Origin: Lunularia cruciata
Taxonomy: Eukaryota; Streptophyta; Marchantiopsida; Lunulariales; Lunulariaceae
NCBI GenBank assembly: GCA_948567375.1
Contig: OX419757.1
Location: 52,759,665 to 52,823,664 of the forward strand
Direction of reading: 5' to 3'
Length of the DNA stretch: 64,000 bases
Part shown: piece by piece, positions 46,095-59,969 of the stretch
Layout: every line of letters starts with the position of its first letter
Position numbering within the stretch: the first letter of the stretch is position 1
Translations under genes and position numbers: made by a program
Notes under the pieces: model-generated
Told to the model about the DNA's origin: nothing
Database searches by the model: none
Seen by the model: the letters and a program-made list of their open reading frames with translations, nothing else

Positions 46095-47640
46095 GTGTAA
46101 ACTCTGGCAAATCAAAATGCCACATCTTTTTTGCACTTCATAATTAGTATCACCGGTGATCGTGTTTTTAGATCCTTGTGTAAATCACTTGCTTACTTCG
46201 GTTTCGATTTTTACATATAAGAAAACGTCACATTCCCATGTATTGGGATCCCCTTTGTGCTGCCATACCTACTGGAAGGTCAAATTCTCTCGCAGGACAA
46301 TCAGAGCATGCGCAAGTACCATCTCTGTGAATTGCGTTTCTTTCTATTTGTGGGTGGAAACGCAGCATACTTTAGCAGGCTGTATGTAGGAGATTCTCCA
46401 TCTGGAATGTAATGCTCAATCTCCTCAGTGCGTGTCGACATCCCGTGGTCTGATGTTCTTGTAAGTTGGTTAGAGAAGTAAGAATGGGCAGAAGCATCAG
46501 TACTTGATCTGGTAATCTCGTGCGCTTAACTCGAAGCAGTGAGTCATCCTCAATGTGATAATTGTACCATCCTGAGCATCATGTTTTCCTCCGTTTCTTG
46601 AGTCTACGGATTTTTCCCTCAGATACCTGTACTGGTAGTAGGATCACCCTGTTCGGTCATCGTAAACGCTTGATTCTTCAAGCGAAACGGTGCTGGATCC
46701 CCTCGATAAGGGTTCTAGTTGTAGTCCGCAGTCGCTCTGAAGGGTTAGGACATGTTGGGTGTATATATCCATTTGGGTTCGAGGGTAATCAAGTTGATCT
46801 AACGAAGGTCCTCGCCAAGCTCCTGATTTAATGTCAATGAATCAAGAATGGAGAATGTGAAAGGGAGTAAGGGAATTACAACATCACGAGCACACGTTTA
46901 CAGGGTGGAGGTGTAGCGCCTAGTCTGGTCTCAGGTGATCTCCACACCAGACTACATGTAGCCCATACTGTCGAGCAGTCCTTACAACCTCCAAACAGAA
47001 GTTATCGTCAAAACTCAAATGTCTTGGATATGAAAACATTCGATTAAAGTTCGTTGTTTCGCAAGCATCTTCTGTGTTGAGCAGGTCCTCACTGGTAAAT
47101 ATTGGCCAGCAGAACGGTCGCCCTAAATGTAGAGGGCACGGATTCAAGCAAGTAAGGTCGCCAGCGTTGAATGTCAGTCTATACAGATGCATAATTTTTG
47201 GTCCAACTCGTAGCCTGTCCGTCCCTATCCGTCTCTTCTAACCTGACTGAGTCATGGCAAGTAACCACCTTCACCGTCATCTTCCCGATCAACTCACAGT
47301 AATCCATATCCTTCTTGAATTGGAAGTAAAGCAAAATATTGGTAGCGGAAAGTTCGCTACATGTCCAACGCCCAAAGTACATGATGATCTGGTTCTCCCA
47401 AACAAGCTCTGCATACAAGCTCTGATTCAGCTTTGGTCCTGTCAAAGAGTTGGTCTGAAACTAATTAGCACTTCTTGGCATTTGTCACGACAACCAAAAT
47501 TTACAATCAGTAAACTTAGTTGTATCTTACAATCAATTCTTAAATCTCTCACAATCTATTCATATCTCTAAATCTCCACTAAAAGTGAAAACGTCCTATC
47601 TGTGCCCCGACAGAATACTGCGCTGGTTTCCATCAAGTTA
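46095..47640. other. RPL26 3' flank and intergenic DNA
   Basis: 3' UTR-like sequence just after the stop. On the minus strand two overlapping frames, 47179-47445 (88 codons) and 46920-47192 (90 codons), look somewhat protein-like but match nothing I know. Plus frames 46562-46831 and 47254-47571 likewise. Confidence 0.4.
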
Positions 47641-50600
47641 AGGTATGACACCCATTATCCACAAAATGTTGTATATATGGGCACACAAACAATCTTTTGA
47701 GTTTTTTACATGTAAACGTATATAATGTATTTGGTTATTTTGCATATTTAAGATAAATATAAAAAAATGTGTAATTTTATTAGAATACCAAAGTATATGA
47801 ATGACAAACTTTATAAACTAGGTTCAAAACCTTCCAAACCGGAATTTCTTTTGAAAATTCACTTTCATTCGTTGTTTTAAATTCTATTATTACCATCTAG
47901 AAGAGAAGAGCACCAGTGTATAAGTGCTCTTAAAACACTTTCTCGTTCTAGATGCTTAAACGACTTCCAGTTTTGCATAGTTGAAGAGTCATAATGGAGG
48001 TATCACCTTTATCCATCGAAATAAGTGTGACCAACTTCTATAAAGAAATGCGCACGTAGGATGATTACCTTGGTTGTTAACATAAGATATATCAAGAAAG
48101 TGAATGAAATGACTTGTCTTTCTTGTTCAATTTGGCCTTGACTCCTTAGCACATCAAAGTTAGAAGCTAATTACCGTTCAAACTACAAGAACTTTGTATT
48201 TAAAACCTATTGGTACAGTCTAGAACCCTGAGATAATCAGTGACTCCTTGTTGACTAGGTGTTACACTCGCAATATTCTATGAAGTCTGAGAAAAAATGC
48301 AAATCATCCAAACCATTATGTTCCAAGTCTCAAGTATTGTTCATGTGCTGAAAAAGGAAATAGATACTATGCAAGCATTTCAATCAAAATATTGGACAAG
48401 GAATGATGAAGAATGGCTCTAGCTCTATCTACCTAATATAGGTAGTGTTTTAAAGTTATCTCAACCATTGTACCATCAAGTTTTGTTTGCAAAACAAACA
48501 ACATGATTAGTATTAATTTCCACATTTTATAAATCTATCAGTTAAAGAAATCACAAAAAGTATATATATAAAAGCTTTCAAAAGTATATATAGTAGCAGT
48601 TCTTAAAAAGGACAATACTCCATTCACTATTTAATGTTTCTATGTTATAGTCACACACATCTTTATGTCATCCATTGACATGTTAATTGGCTATGGATGA
48701 ATGGTTGAGTTGCAACTTCCTTCTTATTAATGCACAAGTTATTGCTGCTAGTTTTCCCGATTGAGATTCTCACCTCTTCTTTATAACCACACAATGAAAA
48801 CCTATATAAAGCAGATTTTAAAATATTAACGGCTTATTTCCTAACACTACTTCCTTCTCAATAAAGGTATATTTGTAAGAAATATTCACGTATACATCTG
48901 TGCTGCACCTATATAATATACATATGATCAAACAAAGATCTGTACACTTTTTTCAAACTGATTTCTCTTGGTCTACATGCAACTTGTCTTCTAATCTCGT
49001 TGCAACCTCTTGAGTTTCACAATCTTTATAATCTAAATGACCTCTATTAAGGATTATTCTTAGCAATATCCCCAAAAAAATATGTCGACTTGAAATTTTT
49101 CCAGGTGCTTGAGTGAATGACTGTAATATCTTTTGTGGAAGCTCACTTCTGTCTTTGCAATAATAAACCATGTCAAGAGTGAACTACTCACAACAGATTA
49201 AGTTTCTCACCCTGACTAATAATTTATTCTTTTTGTGGAACTGTGAAACAAGAATATAATTAGAACGTGATACATTGCTTTACTTAGACATGTCCTCTCA
49301 ATATATCTTGATAGGTTAAGAAACATTATCACCTTGAAACTTGTTTGCAATCAAAGTACTTAAGATAAGCATTTGATATGCTTTCCTTAAAGTGCTCTCA
49401 TAGATTGTATGACATCCACTAATTTCTTTTCGTTCTTGGAGTGCTTTATTTTAGAGTAAGCTTAAAAGGATTTTTCAACTAAGAGTTCTTAATCACTCTC
49501 GTGAATCAAACTTTGAATAAGTTTTTGTACTAAAAAATCCAAAACTTTGAAAAGGGATTTTGTTGCAACAAATCTATGTTTCTTCATCCTTCATCTATAA
49601 TGTAAAATCCAAAACTTGAATCAAACTCTGAATAAGTTTTTGTACTAAAAAATCCAAAACTTAGAAAAGGGATTTTGTTGCAACAAATCTATGTTTCTTC
49701 ATCCTTCATCTATAATGTAAAATATCTATTAAAATCAATCTAGTGGATTATTTGAACCAACAAAAATGATGCTTCAAGCAAGATTATGTGTTTCATATTT
49801 CATATAGTACTCGCTTCTATTATATACATTGGTTTAGGGTTATACAAAGCTACTTTAGAAAGCAATAAAGCAAGCAATATATAATATATTTCTCTATTAA
49901 GCCACTTGCTAAAGCGCTTAAAAAATTGCTCTGTTTGATCAATAGTACATCTAACTCTACGATTACCAAAATTGATTTTCTTGGAAATCCTTAATTTTAC
50001 AAAAAATATATAGTTACAAATATCAAAACTTTAAATTACTTGGATAATATATCTAGTCATATATATAGAGAACAAATACAATGCTCTCTTAAGATTTTGT
50101 GGTGAATCAAAATAACTAGTAAGTTAGTATCAATCTTTATTTTCAAATACACAAGAAATATATTGCTTACTAGCACAATGTCTCAAATTTTTAACAAGAG
50201 CATAAACTACATGCTCCAACTTGAGAGTTCTTACTTTTTATGTTTAATTCTTCATTAAGCAAGCTTCAACCCGGTAGTTCTCATGTTTATTAAGCTATTT
50301 GAACTTAAATTTTAGTTCCCTTCTAAATTCCATTTAGTTCACCTATTTTCACAAGTATATCTTTATCCTCCATGACATTACTTGTGTAGCTAAAGGATCA
50401 TAATAATCCTTCCTTTTATGATGACGTTTTTATTACCAAGTACCAAGCATATCATGGACATTGAATGGAAATTTTATATAGGCTTGTGGCATTAACCATG
50501 ACAATTTGCTTTATGGGAACTTTAGCAAAAGACAAAAAAATGTTTGTTAAATCAATCTTCTCATCAAGTGTATCACGTTGAAGTCCTATGGAAATTAATC

Positions 50601-53600
50601 AATTTCAATGGCTATATGCATCACAAACAATGTATCTTTGCTTTTTATTGTTCAAATGAGGCAATATATGCCAAAGCTTCTCCTTGAGAACCTATGGTAA
50701 ATATTTTCAAACAAATCTTGGCTCTTTTGGTCTTTTGATCAATGTTATACTTTGAGCATTTTTTCATAACATTGTGCATGACTATATAGATTATTTTGCA
50801 TGAAAAATACTCCAAATGCATATGATTTGTATATAAAGTTGAGAAAATATACGCAACCTTTCAAGCAAGAATTTCTATACCATACAATTATGTCCTTGGA
50901 GCACAATACTCTACTTAGAATTCCTATTTAAATTTTGGCTTATTTCACTAACTCATTAGCCTCTAATAAATCCATATTATTACAACTATTGTACATTTAA
51001 ACTTTGCAACTTTTGTTTTAATCCCTTGACTTTGTATTCTTCAAAAGGACAAGGATGGGAAGAAGAAATCATCAATTTAATGTAAGGCCAAAAAAAGAAG
51101 TCAAAGAGCAAGAACAAAGAAGAAGAGATGGTGACATAAGTTGTAATATAGACTTATCTTACTAGTATATGATTTCTTTTGTTTTCAATAATTTTCTAGT
51201 GTGGCAATGATATAACATAGTAGAAGAGGAATATGGGATTTTGGATGAACACCAAAGAGGATATTTACAAGTTTGGATATTAGAAAAACATAATCAGCTT
51301 TGTTGTAGATTATACGAATGACTTAAAATGAGCTCAATGACTTCTTCATCTACAAACTTACACCTTGTTAATTGTAGATATTCCAAAGGAATGCAAGTAC
51401 ACCAACAATAAGCCATGTTAAAGGTATATAACTTTGAGACAATGTTTAGCTACAATGAAACAAGGACATACGCTTATTGGATTACTATGACCTTCCATCA
51501 TCATGATTATGTAGCATAATTGAAGAGTTAGTATGAAGAGTTGTGCACGAGAGTGGATTAAATCATTTTGTGAATACATTTTACTGTTTATTTTTAAATT
51601 TATTTTTTTATATTCTCTATGCAAGCTCTTCCAATCTAATTATAAGTACTTTATAACTTTGTTTGTGACATCTTCTAACTTATTCTTGCTCTCATTTGTT
51701 AGTATGTTTAAAGATTAAATGACAATATTTTGTACACATTAAAACTCAATCTACAAATAACTTCATTTTGGTGTAAGACTATAATAAAATGCATCATCCC
51801 TCAATCAATAGTGAATTATCCACTTGTGGCATAAGTTGAAGTATAAAATGATGATCTCTGAATCAATCAATATCAAAACTTCAAGCTTGGATGTATTATC
51901 TGATCATCATCCTTCTAGGAAAAACTAGGTTTTGGGTTTGTGTTTAAAGAAGTGGAATTATTTTGTTGTGCTTGCTCTAACTATGCTAACATGGAAGAGA
52001 TATGGAGTTGTATAGCTATTGTGGTCACTATACTAAGTAGTGCTTGTGAGAAGCATACAGTCTACTCATCATCATGACTATGTTTCTTTTATTGTTGGGT
52101 TCTACAAGGGGTGAGATCTAGAGAGAAAGATTCATATGATGATAGCAACTTTAGTAGTTCTAATTGATGTAAGTGTAGATATACCTATTGTGATAAATGT
52201 GTTAGATATTATTAAATCTGATTATATGGTTTGTGAGTCACAGATTTTTGAGGAAGACGCAAGAGGGGAAGCAAAAAAAAGGAATTTATTAAGAATGAAA
52301 TCACTTTATGTATTATAGGTTGATCAAGAATGAAATATATATCTAAATCAAGGAATCATATGAAGATATAAGATGAGGGTTTTAGAGTTTAAAATGTGTA
52401 GGAGCTTAGTACATTTTTCTTTTGTAATATATAACTTCTCATCAATTTTCTCTTCAGTTGCATAATTATGTTTTTGATAAGCTTTTGAATATTAGGACCC
52501 GTAATTGATATCCAGATTTCTCTCTGACAAATGACTCATATATTCATTGTATTCCAATGCCTCAATTGTGGTGAAAATATTAGTTTTTGGAATTTTTTTA
52601 TTGAACCCAATAATGATATAAATGTTAGTATTATAAATAAATAAATAAATAAATTTGTTTGTTTTCATTTCTAAATAAAGTGGCCAAGAAAATAAATCTT
52701 TTTTTGTACAAATCTTATAATTTTTAATATTACTATACATTTTTTGAGTATACTATACATCTTGAAATGGATGGAATGTTACAATCATATATCTATCATT
52801 GCTTGTTCAAATCAAATACTAAGAACTTAACTCCATAAGATGAACTATTAAATATTCAAAAACTGGAGTTGCACTTCTAAAAACCTGAAGACTAATGAAT
52901 AAAAAACCCTCTAAATATAATTACCCTGATAGCTTTATCAAATACTCAATTTAACCTTTGAATCCTTGTTTTTTGAAAGTTTACTTGATATAGTACAAGG
53001 TAGGTATATTTATTACAAAAATATCACTCATAACAACTCTAGTTTTATGGTTATAAATACATTAATCATGAAAATAAGAAATGATAACTTTACTAATTTG
53101 TTCTATTTTCAATTATTGATAAAACCTAATGAGTTTTCAACCAAATCTCAGTTTATAAATTCTCCTTTTACTCATGACAAATAAAAAAGAGAGAGAACAG
53201 ATTTGATGGTTTCCATATTATTTCAACTAGAAAATACTATTTTAACAAAAATTTAGATAAAATAACTAAAATTGGCACAATAAGCACAAGATGCATCTTA
53301 TACTTGCAAGACATGGCATGTAGGAACAATGTATAATGCATAAGGTATTTAATTTTCCAAGTTATTCTTTCATAATTGGTGATGGGAATTTTGATAGATT
53401 TATAATAAATAGAAAATGTATACTATATTACTTATTATTCTTACTATAATTTTATAAAATTGTAAATCTTAAAACCATATCTCAAGACATTACTTTATTG
53501 TATATTATCACTAAACTGTTGACTCAATGTTGATCAAAATGTGATAAATTGGCAAGACTCTATCATTCTCACATGGATAAAATTTTGAAATAGTTCAAAG

Positions 53601-53909
53601 ATGGAAGAAAGTATCATAATGATAAATTTTCTATTATTTCCCATTTAACCTCATGGGCGGAATTATTCATGTGGCTCATTGTGAGAAGGGAAAATAAAAT
53701 CACTTCATGACAAATTTAGTCCAAAGTATACTTGAAGTTGATGGTTCATTTGTCAAGATGGTCACTTTGCTTCATAGTTTATATTTCATTGAATATTTGA
53801 GCAGCCTATGGTAATTAGTGTTTTATTTTTGTTAATGATTTAGACTTTGTAGCATCATGACTATCACAAATACACCAAAGGTCATAAGCATCATGAGTCC
53901 TTACCCTTA
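47641..53909. other. Long AT-rich intergenic DNA
   Basis: Very AT-rich, no gene, LTR or RNA gene recognised on either strand. It includes a two-copy tandem repeat at 49503-49723 and an AAAT microsatellite near 52640-52662. It may hold very old transposon DNA beyond recognition by eye. Confidence 0.5.
49503..49723. repeat. Two-copy tandem repeat, period 115 bp
   Basis: Copies start at 49503 and 49618 (GAATCAAACT) and share an almost identical body through TATAATGTAAAAT. Few differences, so a fairly recent duplication. Confidence 0.92.
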
Positions 53910-54603
53910 TGTAATACCAATAGCCAGATAGATGATCTAGAGATGAAATTTAGTTTGGTAACATCTCAAAGATGTTATACGTGATGGACTACGTAGATAA
54001 GCTAGAGGTATCACCAAAAGAGTAATTCTACTAATAGGCCAAAAACCAAAACATGTTTGGAAACTTTAGAATCAATAGCTAGGCACACGATTTAGAGGTG
54101 AAACTTGGGATGGTGACATCTGGAAGGATGTTACACGTGATGGAGAATGTAGATCAGATAGAGGAATCACCAAAAGAGCACTTCTACTAATAGTGCAAAA
54201 GCCAAAATATGCCCAAAAACTTAAGAGAATTTCAAAGGCCTAAAGGGATGAGTTAGGCCTCAAAAACCATGGTTTGTCTCACCGAGAGCATTCCAATGAT
54301 ACCTCACCCACATGATTATAAGATTCCTTGAAAGATTGCTTCCGGTCAAAGCCTGATTGACCAACCAGATGGGACCAAGACCGACATGTCACCCATCTAA
54401 GAAAACAATCTAAGGGTGGAGCTTGCACATAGGTCACCTATTCATGTACCTAATTCTATGGTGGAGCTTCCTTGGAGGAGATCCTCCTTGATTATATAAT
54501 GAAGAGAAGGTGCTCCTTTGGAGCATTGGAGGATTGAGTGTGAAATCTGTATTTTCTCTCTTGTATCTCTCTTGAAGAGTTCTCTTGTCCTCAAAGTATT
54601 ACA
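53910..54603 (+). repeat. Solo family 1 LTR with target duplication
   Basis: 694 bp, TGTAATACCAATAGC...GTATTACA, two U3 modules, TATA-like site at about 54495. Flanked by CCTTA (53905-53909) and GCTTA (54604-54608), a 5-bp duplication with one change. No internal element sequence next to it. Confidence 0.92.
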
Positions 54604-57026
54604 GCTTATCAATGTATTTACTACTTCTTGGGTAGTTTCACCACATAGGTTCTATCATTCTGATGACTATAACCACAACAAATGCATAGAAAGGTGCAAT
54701 CTTGAATGAGTTGTGGATGGATCAAATTCCCTAGCTTTTTGTTAACGTGGTACTTCACAATGCTCTTGGTCTTTGTTAACCACTCACTTTGCCACCTTGA
54801 CACTTAAGAACCTTGGAGATCCAACACTCCAACACTCATGTTCCTACTTCAAGTTACTCACCACTACTCCACCAAGCAAATAACCCATCATGTAGAATGC
54901 ACACAACATGCATAGAAAGACCATAAAGAGTTGAGCTCACTTCTCTGATGGTATCAATTTGTTCACACAACTCATATCACACTCAATCAGATCAGTCATT
55001 GATTTATCACTCAATAATCTGCCAACAATTGAGCAAAAATTATAGTCAAGCCACAACAACTCTAGCTAAGAATCCAGGTGACGCTCGTTGGCCTATGTCC
55101 ACCATAGATAGAAACTTGAAGGCTCAAATCAAAGAAGTGAGCTCTCTAGAGCTGCACTTTGAAAAGTATACCTCCTTGGTGTCCAACCCTAATGGTCCCA
55201 TTGATAGCACATCGGATGGTGCGAATGGTGCAAGTGACTGTGGGTCCCACTATGTAGATAGTATACCAAACACAAAATTTGACCATCAACAAGTAGTCTA
55301 TGAGTAACTACCAAAATACTCATGACTACCAACACTAATACTCCATATTCCAAGCAATATAAAGGTCTTTAATTATAGAATTGATTGCTAATGAAAAGAT
55401 ATTGTGAGTTTGTAATATACAATCATGAAGATCTTTGACCTAAAAGATTTCATCCTTGTTCTACTAGGCTGAAGTTTATCCTACACTTAGACAATTTTAC
55501 AATCTGCAATCTCACAAACATGTACACAGCCATGAGGAACTAACTTTGCCTTTAGCTATCCACATGAGCAATTTGAAGTTTCCTTTGTAATCCATGAACT
55601 TTGCAAGCATCTTATTTGGCACATCTTTGAATTTCTAGCTTGTGTGCTCCTTGAGTTGAGTGAATAAGTGCACTAATTGTTTTCTGTTGTACACCTTTAC
55701 CTCCAACATGTGAATTTATGTCTTTGAGTCATGCTAATTGACATGAAGTGGGAGGGTCTTTGCTTGTTTCTTTGCATGCTCAATCATTTGATTGTCATTA
55801 GCACTCAAGCACATTCCTCCTCCATGTTTGCACTCATTGTATGAATCTCTCATTCTAGCTCCCATCACACTATACACAGATGAGTTCTTTGCACTCCTCT
55901 TGTTTGTCAAGTCTATTGGTCAATTCATTGATGCATATTTTTACAACTCCTTATAATGACCATGTAGGATTTTATCAATGAAAATTTTAACTCATGCTTG
56001 CCCTAACTTGGCCTTCAACATGGTCACTTCCTTGTCTCTTACAAAAAGTTGTTTGTTGTGTTCTGCACTTTATTGCTTGATTTTGAGATTGAGTACTCTA
56101 TCTTTGCATGCATTCTTCATTGATTTTCATCAAACTTCTTCCATATTGCTTGCTCCACCTTCCTCTACTTGTCCATTATTGCTCCAACTCATAATAATTC
56201 TCTTCTAATGCTCTTACATGTTCTTGAGTCTTTGGGAGCTCTTCACAAGCTCTTGCCTCCTCTTTGTTGATTGTCTAGGTTATCTGATGAAAGTAAATTA
56301 TCAACTTCACATGGTTGGTGATAATCTCATCCAATTCTTGAGAGTAGTGAAGGATCATTGCCATTTTGTGAAGAGTTGGTCCAACTATGTTGATCAGTTT
56401 CTACAAGAGGAGTCTTTGCTTGAGGTTGATCCAACTTAATATCCTTCATCTTTAGGCTTGTCATGTACCTGCTTATTTCTCATTCTACATAATAAGTGAA
56501 AACTAAAACAAGTGCATCTTCTTGCTCTTGCTCATGAATTGTGGTTACATCTTCCTTCAAATATGCATCTCTTTCTCCTTCTTGCATATCTACTTGCATG
56601 GAATCCTCCTCAATCTTTAGGATATCCTTTGTGTGTCAAGATATCTTCAAATGTGTGTTCCTCTCCAATATGATGCCATTCTTCTTCTTCTCCAACTATT
56701 TGAACGTCATTATCTTCCTTTGTTCTTGATGGTATAGTAATCTTTAGGCTTGTCATGTACTTGCTTATTTCTCATTCTACATTAATAAGTGAAAACTAAA
56801 ACAAGTGCATCTTCTTGCTCTTGCTCATGAATTGTGGTTACATCTTCCTTCAAATGTGCATCTCTTTCTCCTTCTTGCATATTTACTTGCATGGAATCCT
56901 CCTCAATCTTTAGGATATCCTTTGTGTGTCAAGATATCTTCAAATGTGTATTCCTCTCCAATATGATGCCATTCTTCTTCTTCTCCAACTATTTGAACGT
57001 CATTATCTTCCTTTGTTCTTGATGGT
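54604..57026. other. Degenerate coding-like DNA with a 292-bp tandem duplication
   Basis: On the minus strand short Glu-rich, coiled-coil-like coding traces are visible (for example near 56640-56700 and 56930-57000), but with many stops and no family I recognise. The sequence appears to continue at 63617, on the other side of element F. Confidence 0.4.
56448..57026. repeat. Two-copy tandem repeat, period about 292 bp
   Basis: Copies 56448-56739 and 56740-57026, nearly identical with one 1-bp indel and a few substitutions. The second copy ends at GATGGT, exactly where element F is inserted. Confidence 0.93.
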
Positions 57027-57768
57027 TGTAATACTCTGAGGACAAGAGGAGAGAGAAAACATAGATTGCACACTCAAACATTTGATGCCCCAAGGGAGCA
57101 CCTTCTCTTTATTATATAGACAAAGAGGATCTCCTCCAAGGAAGCTCCACCATAGGATTAGGGACACAAATAGGTGGCATGTCAGCAAACTCCACCCTTG
57201 GATTACTAACTTGGATGGGTGACTTGTCTGGTCTAGGTCCTATCTGGTTGGTCAAACAAGTTTTGACTAGAGGGAATCTTTTAGGGAATCTTCCTGTAGG
57301 AATCTTAGAATCACATGAGTAAGTACCGTTGGAAAGCTCTCGACGAGACAAAGCAAGGGGGAGGGAAGGCCAGCCTTTCCTCCATTGGGGGGGGGGGGAA
57401 TCTGTCCATTTTTTAGGCCTAATTCATTCGTTTAGGCCTTCAAAATTGCCTTCAAAGATTTCATGCATATTTTGGTTCCTACTCTATTAGTAGAAGTCCT
57501 CTTTTGGTGATACCTCTTTCTGATCTGTTTAGTCCATCATGTGTACCATCCTTCCAGATGTTACCAAACCAATTCTCACCTTTAAATCATATGTCTAGCT
57601 ATTGGTTCTAAGGTTCTCAAGTCTATTTTGGTTTTTGCCCTAGTAGTAGAAGTATTCTTTTGGTGATACTTCTATTTGATCTATTTTGACCATCATGTAT
57701 AACATCATTCTAGATGTTACCAAACCGAATTTCACATCTAGAACATATGGCTAACCCTTGGTATTACA
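57027..57768 (-). repeat. Element F 3' LTR (family 1, two-module form)
   Basis: 742 bp, TGTAATACT...TATTACA. It has two 156-bp U3 modules (about 57465-57768), a 12-G run at 57387-57398 and a TATATAATAA-type promoter box on the element strand at about 57109-57118. Polypurine tract at 57769-57783. Confidence 0.93.
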
Positions 57769-57781
57769 GACTTCCCTCCTT

Positions 57782-58250
57782 TTAAGACGCAACGTCCTCG
57801 TTGTGCAATTGTTGCTCAAATGCTTGCACCAACACCGGTGCATGTGCCAAATTGGTAGTGGGTTCCCAGGTTGCTTCATAGAGGGGGTAACCTTTCCATT
57901 GTACTAGATATTCCACCCGCGGATGGCGAGTACCACGCATGTGCTTTTGGAGAATCCGCTCCACTTCATATTCCTCTGTACCATCAATGACTGTCGGACA
58001 AGGTCAAATGTCATGTGTGGAAGGACCTTGGCCTGATCGGGGAGCATATTTCCGTAATAGGGAGACATGGAACACTGAATAGATCTTCATGTGTGGTGGT
58101 AGCTCAAGGTGATAGGCCACAATGCCAATGTGATGAAGAATCAAGAAAGGCCCAATAAAACAAGGTCTGAGCTTACAAGATCCAACTAATGTGAGGTTGG
58201 TTATTGATAGCCACACTTGATCTCCAACATTGAACTCCATGTGCCTATGG
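57782..58250 (-). pseudogene. Element F chromodomain and integrase C-terminus
   Basis: 57782-57964 encodes 'ERILQKHMRGTRHPRVEYL' then 'WKGYPLYEATWEP', a well-kept chromodomain expected to bind chromatin and steer integration. 58004-58240 encodes the preceding 'FNVGDQVWLS...' integrase C-terminal module ('YAPRSGQG'). A stop or frameshift lies between them and between this part and the integrase core. Confidence 0.85.
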
Positions 58251-58288
58251 TGTGCATCAGCATACTACTTTTGTTGATTTTGCGCAAT

Positions 58289-59326
58289 CTATAACCTGTG
58301 CTTGGCGCCCTCCACACCTTGTTGGATTCTAGAAACAAATGTGTTGACTGCATCAACCTTGGTAGTCACTGGACGGATCTTCATCAAGCTAGAAGGTGTG
58401 AAGGGATGCTCACCATACATGAGGAAGAATGAAGTGACTTGGGTGGAGGCATTCACTGAATTGTTGTAAGCAAATTCCACCAACGGTAGTAGGGTGTCCC
58501 ACCTCTCTTGCTCTTCTAAGGTGAAGCCGCGTAACATGTCTTCAATCGTACGATTAGCCCGCCCTGTTTGGCCATCTGTTTGTGGGTGGTAAGTTGTAGA
58601 CATGGCCAACTTAGTTTTGAAGAAACAAAAGAGTGTTCGCCAAAACAAACTGGTGAATTGGGTGCCTCTATCGGTGATGAGTACTCTAGACAAGCCATGG
58701 TGAGCAAAGACTGTATCTAAGTATAGTTGAGCTAGTTGTGGAGCGGTCACCTCCTTGGTGGTAGGGCGTACATGAATCATTTTTTTGAGCCGGTCCACAA
58801 AGACCACAATGGAGTCAAACCCTGAGTTGGTCTTGGGTAATTCACAAACGAGATCTATACTCACTTGTTCCCAACGTTGGGTAGGAGTGGGGAGAGGTTG
58901 ACGGAGCCTTGCAGGAGCTTGATTAGAAGCTTTGTTTTGTTGACAAAGTAGGCAGCTACGCACATAGTCCATCACGTCGTTGCTCATCTTGGGCCAATAG
59001 TAATGGCGCTTGACTGCCTCCAAGATCTTGTCCACTCCGACATGAGCTGCAATGGCCGAATCATGACATTCCGCTAGAATGGTGGTGCGTAATTCTTGGA
59101 CATTTGGGATCCACAATTGGCCCTCCTGAAAGGTGAGTCCTTGGGTGCTGGTGACACCTTTGGATGATTGTGCTTCTACAATCTGTGGATCAATTTTTGT
59201 AGCAACTAGAATCTCTTGCCAGAATTCAGGGTTAATCTTAACCTCTACCACCAAGTTGTTGGCCATTGGCATGCGGGTGAATGCATCTACAAGTTGCTTC
59301 TTACATTCCATGTAGGTGATTTTCAT
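58289..59326 (-). pseudogene. Element F integrase core, catalytic Glu lost
   Basis: 345-codon open frame. Zinc-binding HHCC: His near residues 88 and 95, Cys-x2-Cys at 125-128 ('CLLC'). DDE core: Asp158 ('SIDLV'), Asp219 ('ITDRGTQF'), and residue 255 ('TDGQTGRAN'), which is Gly although its spacing from Asp219 is the DD35E position. The codon at 58562-58564 reads GGG, while elements A and C keep GAG there. The enzyme should be unable to join DNA strands. The frame is open only across this part of pol. Confidence 0.88.
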
Positions 59327-59350
59327 GTTGAAGCGTTGTCGCCACTCTGC

Positions 59351-59698
59351 CTACCAAATTTGGCGACGAGATAGATCCTTCTGCATCTTGAGGTAGACTA
59401 GAGGTTTGTGGTCTATCTCTACTACAAATGCTTTCTCGCCCAAGTAGTGCTTCCAATGCTTGGTTGCTAGAACGATGGCCAACTCTTCTCGTTCTGTGGT
59501 GTGGTAGTTACACTTTGCCGGTAACAACTTTCGAGAGAAATATGCAATTGGATGCCATCCGTCATGCCACTCTTGTTGTAGGACTGCTCCTATTGCTACG
59601 CTTGATGTATCTGTAGCCAACTTGATTGGACGTTTTGGGTCATACCACTTCAAGATTGGTGCATGTAGCAAGGTGGCCTTCAATTCTTGAAAGGCCAA
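59351..59698 (-). pseudogene. Element F RNase H
   Basis: 115-codon open piece with 'IKLATDTSSVAIGAVLQQ' and 'YHTTEREELAIVLATKHWKHYL', the Ty3/gypsy RNase H pattern with Glu in 'EREELA'. Separated from RT and integrase by stops or frameshifts. Confidence 0.85.
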
Positions 59699-59969
59699 CT
59701 CTTGTGCGGTTCACCATGTCTACTTCTTCCCCTTGCCAAGTAGTGCTGTTAAAGGTTGTGCAACCTTGGAGAAGTCCTTGACAAATCTACGATAGAATCC
59801 CGTTGAGTTGAGTCTAATCTTTTGGGGCACTCCATTTTTGAATGACCTCTATTTTATCTATCAATACTTGAATGCCCTCTGCACTTACTCTATGCCCTAA
59901 GTAGTCTACTTAAGACTTGCCAAACTCACACTTTGAGATTTTGGCGTACAACTGATTCTGTCTTAGAAT

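Noticed and set aside
47641..53909. Degenerate copia or other element in the AT-rich 6-kb stretch
   Set aside because: A few stretches looked vaguely coding on the minus strand, but no RT, integrase or LTR motif could be read.
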